Shown piece after piece: positions 7,207 to 13,094 of a stretch of 13,094 nt of DNA. The stretch lies in assembly GCA_964471755.1 (NCBI GenBank), contig CAYYJM010000182.1:1-13094 (forward strand), read 5' to 3'. Position 1 is the stretch's first letter. The number at the start of each line of letters is the position of its first letter. Origin of the DNA: CAYYJM01 sp964471755. Lineage in GTDB: Bacteria > Planctomycetota > Planctomycetia > Gemmatales > Gemmataceae. The notes under the pieces are model-generated. The model was given only the letters and a program-made list of their open reading frames with translations. It was not told where the DNA came from and did not search any database. A program made the translations under genes and the position numbers.

Positions 7207-7237
7207 CCGAACCGCTGCCTGACATCCGGTCGGTTTT
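7206..7237 (+). terminator. Weak intrinsic terminator-like hairpin after the metal operon
   Basis: ACCG at 7206-7209 and ACCG at 7211-7214 can pair with CGGT at 7231-7234 and CGGT at 7227-7230. This gives an 8-bp stem with one bulged A and a 12-base loop, ending in TTTT (7234-7237). It starts at the last base of the permease stop codon and precedes a new promoter candidate, so it fits the end of an operon. The T-run is short and the loop large; termination may be partial. Confidence 0.45.
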
Positions 7238-7240
7238 GGC

Positions 7241-7269
7241 TTGCTCTAACTCCTTGCCGGATCGATAAT
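7241..7269 (+). promoter_or_regulatory. Candidate promoter of the WD40/TPR kinase gene
   Basis: TTGCTC (7241-7246), a 17-base spacer and GATAAT (7264-7269, 5 of 6 to TATAAT). Transcription would start near 7276, giving a leader of about 35 bases before ATG 7311. A TTG codon at 7272 and an ATG at 7284 in the same frame are thus poor start choices. The bases 7235-7249 resemble 2871-2885 in front of the metal operon. Confidence 0.5.
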
Positions 7270-7299
7270 CATTGCCATCCGGTATGACCACCGGCGCGC

Positions 7300-7304
7300 G
7301 GAGG
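7300..7304 (+). promoter_or_regulatory. Ribosome binding site deciding the start of the WD40/TPR kinase
   Basis: GGAGG lies six bases before ATG 7311. Neither in-frame upstream start (TTG 7272, ATG 7284) has a comparable site, so 7311 is the preferred start. Confidence 0.75.
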
Positions 7305-7310
7305 TGCCCC

Positions 7311-10300
7311 ATGTCCGAGCGGCCGCCCGAGGATTATCCGACGTCTGTCAATCCGCATCTGTCCGGTGAGGCGACTGTCGGCCACGTCTACCAACCCGAC
7401 GTACCCAGGCCCGACGGCGTGCCGGGCTACGACTTCCTGGCCGAGGCCGGCCGGGGCGGCTCGAGCGTTGTCTACAAGGCCCTGCATCGCCAGCTGAACC
7501 GGATCGTCGCTCTGAAGATGATCCTGGCCGGCAGCCACGCCAGCGCGATGCAACTCGCCCGCTTCCGCCAGGAAGCCGAGACCGTCGCCCGGTTGCAGCA
7601 TCCCAACATCGTCCAGCTCTTCGAGATCGGCGAACACGCCGGCAGCACCTACCTGGCCCTGGAGTACGTCGAGGGGGGCAGTCTGGCCCAGAAGACGGCC
7701 GGCGTGCCACAGTCGCCGCCCGACGCCGCCCGCCTGGTCGAGTTGCTCGCCCGTGCCGTCGAGTACGCGCACGCCAGCGGCATCGTTCATCGCGATCTCA
7801 CTCCGTCCAACGTCCTCCTCACCGCCGACGGGGCACCGAAACTGACCGATTTCGGCCTGGCCCGGCGACTGGACGACACGGCCGGACTGACTGCGACCGG
7901 GACCGTCCTCGGCACCCCGGGCTACCTGGCCCCCGAGCAGGCCCGCGGCGACCTGGCCGCCATCGGCCCGGCCACGGACGTGTATGGCCTGGGAGCGATC
8001 CTCTACTACCTGCTCACTGGCCGACCGCCGTTCCAGGCGGCGACCGCCGTCAAAACCGTCGTGCAAACCGTCGAGCAAGAGCCTGTGCCACCGCATCGTC
8101 ACAACCCGAGTGTGCCCCGCGATCTGGAGACGATCTGCCTGAAGTGCCTGGCCAAGGATCCGGGCCGACGCTACGCCACGGCGGCGGACCTGGCCGACGA
8201 CCTGCGCCGGTTCCTGGCCGACGAACCGATCCGCGCCCGCCCGGTCGGTCGCCTCGAACGCGCGGGTCGCTGGTGTCGGCGCAATCCCTGGCTGGCCGGG
8301 ATGGCCGGCGTGACGACCCTGCTGCTGCTCCTCCTCGCCATCAGTGGCATCCTCTTCTCGTGGCAGCTCAGCACGGCACTCGATCAGGCGAAGACTGATC
8401 GCGATGCCGCCCGCGCGGCCCAACGCCTGTCCCTGGTCGCCGAGGCGAAGGCCGGCCGGTTCAGTCGGCTTCAGGGCCAGCGGGTCGATAGCCTGGCCGC
8501 CCTCCGCCGGGCCGTCGAACTGTCCCGCCGGCTGAATCCCGTGCCGCACGGCGAGTTCGAGAAATTACGCAACCTGGCCGTGGGCATCCTCTGTCAGCAG
8601 GACCTCCGTCCGGCTGATCAGGCCATGCCGGGCTTTCCCGGCTCCTGGGAGCTGCTCTTTCACGCCGACGGTCGACTGAACCGCTACGTGATCCTCGACG
8701 AAACCGACAAACAGCCCCGAGTCGTCGTCCGAAGGACGGCCGAGCCGGGACGGCTGACGGGCCTGTCGCCCTGGCCGAAGGAGCAACCCTGGGAGAACAA
8801 TCGCTGGCAGCCGATCGGCGCTCGTCTGAGCGGCGATGGGCGGCATCTCGGCGTCTGGTGTCAGCATGGTGCCACTCTCTGGGATCTGGAGGAGGCCGTG
8901 CCTCGACGGATCGCGGATCAGGCCGGCGACGTCGTCGGGATCGCCTTCGCCCCGGATAACCGACATGCTGTCGTCGGGCTAGCTAACGGGATGGCGCATC
9001 GGTTCGATCTGGCCGAGAAGCGCTGGCTCCAGTCGGTTCGAGTGGCCGCGTCCATCCCACGCTTTGAGCGTGGCACGGTTCCTTCGGTCCTGCTGGGGAA
9101 CGATCGCCATCTCGCCGTCTGGCAGGGGGCCGTGGTTCGTGTCGTCGATCTCGTGGAGAAGCAGGCGATCGGAGAGTTTCGCCATGCTCAGGTGGTGGAC
9201 CATTTCGCCTGGCACCCGGACGGGCGCACACTGGCCGTCGCGGCCGGGGCGGCCGAGATCGCTCTGTGGGACGTGCCGACCCGGCGAGCGCTGCCGGCTT
9301 TGCGCGGTCACACCGGCCATCCGAAGTTCGTTGCCTTCTTGCCGGATTCCGGCCTCCTGGTCAGCGTGGCGGCCTGGGGCGATTCCGCCTGCCTGTGGCA
9401 GCCACAGACTGGCGATCTCCTCCTGCGTGCCTATGCGAGCAACCTCCACTGGCTGCATGCCGTGACGAACGATCGGCTGATTCTGTCCGGTCAGGTCTGG
9501 GACGTGTTCGGCGGGTCGGAATACCGTTCTCTTCGCGCTCCGCTCGTGGAGAACGACACCGTGGGGATGCTGCCCTCGCTGGCGGTTCATCGCGATGGTC
9601 GGGTGCTGGCCGTCGGCGGTGCCTCGGGCGTCCTGCTGTGGGACCTGACCACGGGCCGGGAACTGGGCTTTCTGAACCTGGGGTCGTCGGCGGTCGGCTT
9701 CGAGGCGTCCGGGGCGTTGTTGACGCAGAACGCGGACGGCCTGCATCGCTGGCCCTTGCATCCGACCGAGACGTCCGGTGCGATACTCCGTCTGGGACCG
9801 CCTGAACGGCTCGCCAGCGTTGCCGGCGGCCGACTCTTCGCCACCAGTCCGGACGGACGCCAGATCGCCTGGGCGAACGGCGGCCACGGCTCCCTGGTCC
9901 TGGACCGCGATCGGCCGGAGCAACTGCTCCGCCTGCAACCGCAGCGCGACGTGCGCGCGGTCGCCGTGTCTCCCGATGGGCGATACGTCGCGACGGGGAA
10001 CTGGTGGTACGGCGGCCTGAAGGTCTGGCTGGCCCACAACGGCCAGGAGGTGGGCGACTGGCCGGACGCTGGCGATACTCTCTCGGTGACCTTCAGTGGT
10101 GATGGCCGTTACCTGGCCAGTTCCCGCCACGGTGGCACGAAGACGCACCTCCGCGACGTGGGAACCTGGCAGAATGCCGGCTTCCTGGAGGGGTGCCATC
10201 CGGCCTTCTCGCCGGACGGCACGCTCATCGCCCTGCAAACCGAGAAAGGCCCGATCCGACTCGTCCGGCTCGACAATCGCCAGGAACTGGTTCGGCTGGA

Positions 10301-10967
10301 AACCCCCGGTCTGGAACGAGCGATGGCCCTGTGTTTCAGCCCCGACGGCACTCGCCTCGTGGCCCGCAGTGCCGACAGTCCTCTGGTCCACACCTGGGAT
10401 CTGCGTCGGATTCGGGACGGCCTGAAGGCGCTGGACCTCGACTGGGACGCGCCGCTCTACCCGGCCGAGCCGATCGTGCGGCCGCTTCCTCTCCGGCTCG
10501 ACGTTGTCGGAGCCGAGAAGCTGTTCGCGGAGAACAACGTCCTTCGTCAGGCGACTGAGCGGAACGAGCAGGCCTGGATCATGCTGGCCGGTCCGCCGGA
10601 ACTGCGCAACCCGGTCAAGGCCCTGGAACTGGCCCGTGAGGCGGTGCGCCTGGCACCGAAAGGAACGCAGTTCCTCACCGCACTCGGCGTGGCCCAGTAC
10701 CGCACTCGGGCCTACCGCGAGGCGATCACCACACTGGAGATGAGTCTCGTTGTCAGGAAGGGGCAGCTCGCCGCCTTTGACCTGTGCTTCCTGGCCATGA
10801 GCCATGCCCAGCTCGGCGACACGCTCCGGGCCAGGGACTGCCTCGATCGGGCGATACGCTGGATCGATCAACAGAAAGACCTGACGGCCCAGCGTCAGGA
10901 GGAACTGCAACAGTTTCGCGACGAGACCGAGGCGGAGCTGCGTCGTCTGGCCGGGCGCGAAATGTGA
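7311..10967 (+). CDS. Membrane-anchored Ser/Thr protein kinase with WD40-like repeats and TPR-like C terminus, 1218 aa
   Basis: A single-pass kinase of a type expanded in planctomycetes. Kinase domain about 38-305: Gly loop GRGGSS (48-53), Lys69 (VALK), Glu88, catalytic HRDLTPSN (160-167), DFG (180-182) and APE (207-209). The usual Lys of HRDxKPxN is Thr164, which may alter phosphate contacts; myxobacterial kinases with Ser at this position show that change alone does not prove inactivity. One hydrophobic helix (about 328-350) puts the rest on the other side of the membrane. Residues about 440-1035 hold degenerate WD40-like blades, recognised by repeated SPDGR/HPDGR turns (for example 634-639, 887-891, 967-970, 1010-1013) and WD-type strand ends (LWDL, VWD). 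Residues about 1100-1185 contain TPR-like helices (ALELAREAVRLAP; AITTLEMSL; ARDCLDRAI). The C-terminal part is likely a protein-interaction or sensing region; the ligand is unknown. Own promoter and ribosome site, 104 bases after the metal operon. Confidence 0.9.
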   Translation: MSERPPEDYPTSVNPHLSGEATVGHVYQPDVPRPDGVPGYDFLAEAGRGGSSVVYKALHRQLNRIVALKMILAGSHASAMQLARFRQEAETVARLQHPNIVQLFEIGEHAGSTYLALEYVEGGSLAQKTAGVPQSPPDAARLVELLARAVEYAHASGIVHRDLTPSNVLLTADGAPKLTDFGLARRLDDTAGLTATGTVLGTPGYLAPEQARGDLAAIGPATDVYGLGAILYYLLTGRPPFQAATAVKTVVQTVEQEPVPPHRHNPSVPRDLETICLKCLAKDPGRRYATAADLADDLRRFLADEPIRARPVGRLERAGRWCRRNPWLAGMAGVTTLLLLLLAISGILFSWQLSTALDQAKTDRDAARAAQRLSLVAEAKAGRFSRLQGQRVDSLAALRRAVELSRRLNPVPHGEFEKLRNLAVGILCQQDLRPADQAMPGFPGSWELLFHADGRLNRYVILDETDKQPRVVVRRTAEPGRLTGLSPWPKEQPWENNRWQPIGARLSGDGRHLGVWCQHGATLWDLEEAVPRRIADQAGDVVGIAFAPDNRHAVVGLANGMAHRFDLAEKRWLQSVRVAASIPRFERGTVPSVLLGNDRHLAVWQGAVVRVVDLVEKQAIGEFRHAQVVDHFAWHPDGRTLAVAAGAAEIALWDVPTRRALPALRGHTGHPKFVAFLPDSGLLVSVAAWGDSACLWQPQTGDLLLRAYASNLHWLHAVTNDRLILSGQVWDVFGGSEYRSLRAPLVENDTVGMLPSLAVHRDGRVLAVGGASGVLLWDLTTGRELGFLNLGSSAVGFEASGALLTQNADGLHRWPLHPTETSGAILRLGPPERLASVAGGRLFATSPDGRQIAWANGGHGSLVLDRDRPEQLLRLQPQRDVRAVAVSPDGRYVATGNWWYGGLKVWLAHNGQEVGDWPDAGDTLSVTFSGDGRYLASSRHGGTKTHLRDVGTWQNAGFLEGCHPAFSPDGTLIALQTEKGPIRLVRLDNRQELVRLETPGLERAMALCFSPDGTRLVARSADSPLVHTWDLRRIRDGLKALDLDWDAPLYPAEPIVRPLPLRLDVVGAEKLFAENNVLRQATERNEQAWIMLAGPPELRNPVKALELAREAVRLAPKGTQFLTALGVAQYRTRAYREAITTLEMSLVVRKGQLAAFDLCFLAMSHAQLGDTLRARDCLDRAIRWIDQQKDLTAQRQEELQQFRDETEAELRRLAGREM

Positions 10968-11006
10968 TCGGCTCCGGATGAACCAGGAACGATGCGGACG
11001 GAAAGC

Positions 11007-11035
11007 GTGACAACTCGTAACACATCCGCGATGAT
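11007..11035 (+). promoter_or_regulatory. Possible promoter of the secreted hydrolase gene
   Basis: GTGACA (11007-11012, 5 of 6 to TTGACA), a 17-base spacer and GATGAT (11030-11035, 4 of 6 to TATAAT) within the 146-base gap. A start near 11042 would place the GC stem-loop at 11057-11076 inside the leader RNA. Chance matches at this level are common in bacterial DNA. Confidence 0.3.
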
Positions 11036-11056
11036 GACCGTGCCGCCTGGAAGACT

Positions 11057-11076
11057 CCCCCGGCTTTCGCCGGGGG
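11057..11076 (+). repeat. Perfect GC stem-loop in the gap before the hydrolase gene
   Basis: CCCCCGGC (11057-11064) and GCCGGGGG (11069-11076) are exact inverted copies around a TTTC loop: an 8-bp all-GC stem with a UUCG-family-like tight loop in RNA. No T-run follows on the + strand, so it is not a classical terminator for the kinase gene. It could be a leader structure, an RNA 3'-end stabiliser, or one copy of a dispersed REP-like intergenic repeat; only one copy is visible in this window. Confidence 0.7.
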
Positions 11077-11113
11077 CTCGCCATGCTGACCGCCATCCCC
11101 CGGGGTACGATCC

Positions 11114-12988
11114 ATGCGACCGATTCCCGTCCTGGCCATGCTCCTTCTGCTGCTCCCCTCGCCGACGTGGGCTCAGGGTCTGGAACACGTCCAGGCTCAC
11201 TACACCAAGTACGAATATCGCATCCCGATGCGCGACGGCACGAAGCTCTTCACCGCCGTCTACGTCCCGAAGGATGCCGGGCCCGCCAACAAGTACCCGT
11301 TCCTGCTCAAGCGGACGCCCTACAGCGTCGGCCCCTATGGCACCGACCGGTTCCCGAAGGATCTCGGTCCCTCGGCCCTGTTCGGCAAGTCGGGCTATAT
11401 CTTCGTCTACCAGGACGTTCGCGGGCGGATGATGTCCGAGGGAACGCACGTCAACATGCGAGCGCACAACCCAAACAAGAACACCAGCGACGCCGTCGAT
11501 GAGAGCAGCGACACCTTCGACACCATCACCTGGCTGCTGAAGCACGTCGAGGGCCACAATGGCAAGGTCGGTCAGTGGGGCATCTCGTATCCCGGCTTCT
11601 ACACGACGTGCGGCATGATCGACGCGCACCCGGCCCTGGTCGCGTCGTCGCCGCAGGCCCCGATCACCGACTGGTTCATCGGCGACGACTTCCATCACAA
11701 CGGCTGCTTCTACCTGCCACACTGCTTCAATTTCATGGCCGTCTTCGGCAAGCCGCGTGACGGCCTGGTCAAGAAGATGGGCGAACGCTTCGATCACGGC
11801 ACGCCGGACGGCTACCAGTTCTTCCGCGACCTGGGTCCGCTGCCGAACGCCGATGCGAAGTATTTCAAGGGGAGCGTCGCCTTCTGGAAGGAGCTGATGC
11901 AGCACGGCACCTACGACGACTTCTGGCAGGCGAAGAATCTTCGGCCGCACATCAAGAATATCAAGCCGGCGGTGCTGACCGTCGGCGGCTGGTTCGACGC
12001 CGAGAACCTGTTCGGGGCCCTGGAGACGTTCAAGGCCATCGATCGCGATCCCGGTTCGACGAAGCACAACCACCTCGTCATGGGCCCCTGGCTGCATGGT
12101 GGCTGGAGCCACGACGACTGCGACCATCTCGGCGACATCCGTTTCGGCCAGAAGACCGGCGTCTTCTACCGCGAGCAGATCGAGTTTCCGTTCTTCGAGG
12201 CGCTGCTCAAGGGCAAGGGCGAGGTGAAGTTCCCGAAGGCGTGGGTCTTCGAGACGGGCACGAACCAGTGGCGCAAGTACGCGACCTGGCCGCCGATCGA
12301 GGCGAAGTCGCAGACGTTCTACCTGCAACCGGGCGGCCACCTCGGCGGCGAGCCGGCGAAGGCGGACAAGAACAAACCCGGCTACGACGAATACCTCGCC
12401 GACCCGAGCCGACCCGTGCCGTTCGTCGAGAAGATCACGACGTTGATGCCCGGCGACTACCTGATCCAGGATCAGCGCTTCGCGTCGAAGCGGCCGGACG
12501 TCCTGACATACACGTCGCCGGACCTGGAGAGCGATCTGCGCCTGGCCGGCCCGGTCGAGGTCGAGTTGCACGTCGCCACTTCAGGTACGGACGCCGATTT
12601 CATCGTCAAGGTGATCGACGTTTTCCCCGACGATGCGGCCGACCCGGAGCCGAACCCGAAGGAGGTGCGGCTGGGAGGCTACCAGATGCTGGTTCGCGGC
12701 GAACCGTTCCGCGGCAAGTTCCGCAACGGTTTCACGAAGCCGGAGGCGTTCGTGCCGAACGAGCCGACGGTGATCAAGTTCACGATGCCAGACGTGTGTC
12801 ACACGTTCCGGACGGGCCATCGGGTGATGATCCAGGTGCAGTCGAGCTGGTTCCCGCTGGTCGATCGCAATCCGCAGACGTTCTGCGATATCTACGCCGC
12901 GAAGGAGAGCGATTTCGTCAAGGCGACGCAGCGGGTGTATCACGCCGGCGAGCGGGCGTCGAAGGTGACGGTGCGCGTGGTGCGGTGA
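11114..12988 (+). CDS. Secreted CocE/NonD-family alpha/beta hydrolase, alpha-amino-acid ester hydrolase-like, 624 aa
   Basis: An exported serine hydrolase, likely acting on esters or amides of amino acids or small peptides. Signal peptide 1-20 (hydrophobic core, cleavage after TWA). The alpha/beta-hydrolase core opens with YRIPMRDGTKL (35-45). The nucleophile elbow GISYPG gives Ser158, GGWFD gives Asp295, and GPWLHGG gives His328. These spacings equal those I recall for the alpha-amino-acid ester hydrolase triad (Ser174, Asp307, His340), and QAPITDWFIGDDFHHNG (181-197) resembles that family too. The X-Pro dipeptidyl-peptidase-type jelly-roll domain fills the C terminus (about 440-624). Of the three acidic residues that bind the substrate amino group in that family, Asp192 and Glu297 are present but the third is Asn298. 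Glutaryl-7-ACA acylase-like or cocaine-esterase-like activity is an alternative. Start: ATG 11114 gives the signal peptide; only a weak GGGG eight bases upstream serves as ribosome site. Confidence 0.9.
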   Translation: MRPIPVLAMLLLLLPSPTWAQGLEHVQAHYTKYEYRIPMRDGTKLFTAVYVPKDAGPANKYPFLLKRTPYSVGPYGTDRFPKDLGPSALFGKSGYIFVYQDVRGRMMSEGTHVNMRAHNPNKNTSDAVDESSDTFDTITWLLKHVEGHNGKVGQWGISYPGFYTTCGMIDAHPALVASSPQAPITDWFIGDDFHHNGCFYLPHCFNFMAVFGKPRDGLVKKMGERFDHGTPDGYQFFRDLGPLPNADAKYFKGSVAFWKELMQHGTYDDFWQAKNLRPHIKNIKPAVLTVGGWFDAENLFGALETFKAIDRDPGSTKHNHLVMGPWLHGGWSHDDCDHLGDIRFGQKTGVFYREQIEFPFFEALLKGKGEVKFPKAWVFETGTNQWRKYATWPPIEAKSQTFYLQPGGHLGGEPAKADKNKPGYDEYLADPSRPVPFVEKITTLMPGDYLIQDQRFASKRPDVLTYTSPDLESDLRLAGPVEVELHVATSGTDADFIVKVIDVFPDDAADPEPNPKEVRLGGYQMLVRGEPFRGKFRNGFTKPEAFVPNEPTVIKFTMPDVCHTFRTGHRVMIQVQSSWFPLVDRNPQTFCDIYAAKESDFVKATQRVYHAGERASKVTVRVVR

Positions 12989-13094
12989 CGGTTTGACGTC
13001 ATTCCTTACGAGGGAGACGAAGTTTGCGAGGCACGGTCTGTCAGAGCCGCGCACGCAGCGAGCCTCCAGGCGAGCGGAGTAAGCGCACCACGAC
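12989..13094. other. Downstream region at window edge, no confident gene
   Basis: No terminator hairpin with a T-run is visible. A TTG at 13024, seven bases after GAGGGAG (13010-13016), opens a frame that stays open for 23 codons to the window end, so a gene could begin here. The encoded residues (Arg/Ser rich) are uninformative and the sequence could equally be intergenic. An 8-base palindrome TGACGTCA occurs at 12994-13001 with no evident role. Confidence 0.25.

Noticed and set aside
7272..7310. Upstream starts (TTG 7272, ATG 7284) for the WD40/TPR kinase
   Set aside because: The -10 candidate at 7264-7269 is too close, and only ATG 7311 has a proper ribosome site (GGAGG at 7300-7304).
8979..11096. 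Long open frame of 705 codons on the minus strand opposite the WD40/TPR kinase
   Set aside because: It lies wholly over a gene with clear kinase and repeat motifs, has no recognisable domain, and is the kind of antisense frame expected in GC-rich DNA.
10895..12571. Open frame of 558 codons on the minus strand opposite the hydrolase
   Set aside because: Antisense to a gene with a signal peptide and full catalytic triad; its residues are Arg/Val/Ala/Leu rich shadows without motifs.
1..13094. CRISPR arrays, tRNA or rRNA genes, insertion sequences, prophage or defence genes
   Set aside because: None seen: no spaced direct repeats, no tRNA cloverleaf in the few short gaps, no transposase or integrase motifs, and base use is even across the window.

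Overview
The window is about 13 kb of GC-rich (codons strongly G/C-ending), gene-dense DNA with every supported gene on the + strand. It looks like a planctomycete chromosome, probably from the Gemmata side of the phylum. The reasons are two large Ser/Thr protein kinases with planctomycete-style architectures (one FHA plus kinase, one kinase plus transmembrane helix plus WD40-like plus TPR-like), a ribosome-assembly GTPase with a Pro/Lys-rich tail, and a metal ABC operon whose closest conceptual relative is the chlamydial ytgABCD operon of the same PVC superphylum. The taxonomic call is inference from architecture, not from a marker gene.

Layout: (1) bases 1-1200, the 3' part of der/engA, cut by the window edge. 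(2) 1240-2823, a soluble FHA-domain Ser/Thr kinase. (3) 2824-2934, a short intergenic region with a promoter-like sequence overlapped by an inverted repeat and a DtxR-box-like core. (4) 2935-7206, a four-gene metal uptake operon: lipoprotein metal-binding protein, ATPase and two ABC-3 permeases, with each gene junction an ATGA stop/start overlap. (5) 7207-7310, a terminator-like hairpin followed by a second promoter. (6) 7311-10967, a membrane-anchored kinase of 1218 residues. (7) 10968-11113, intergenic, with a strong GC stem-loop. (8) 11114-12988, a secreted CocE/alpha-amino-acid-ester-hydrolase-like enzyme. (9) 12989-13094, no confident gene.

How it works together: the operon product captures a divalent transition metal with a His3-Asp site outside the membrane and imports it through a two-subunit permease. 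The main point of interest is that both permeases continue into a cytoplasmic DtxR/MntR-like module (winged helix plus metal-binding/dimerisation region). The module on the second permease keeps most of the residues that bind metal in MntR; the module on the first has lost them. With the DtxR-box-like sequence over the operon promoter, this suggests a self-contained import-and-sense circuit like chlamydial YtgCR, but with the sensing module doubled and the intact copy on the other permease. The two flanking kinases are signalling proteins of unknown input; nothing in the sequence ties them to metal apart from position and a short promoter-region similarity.
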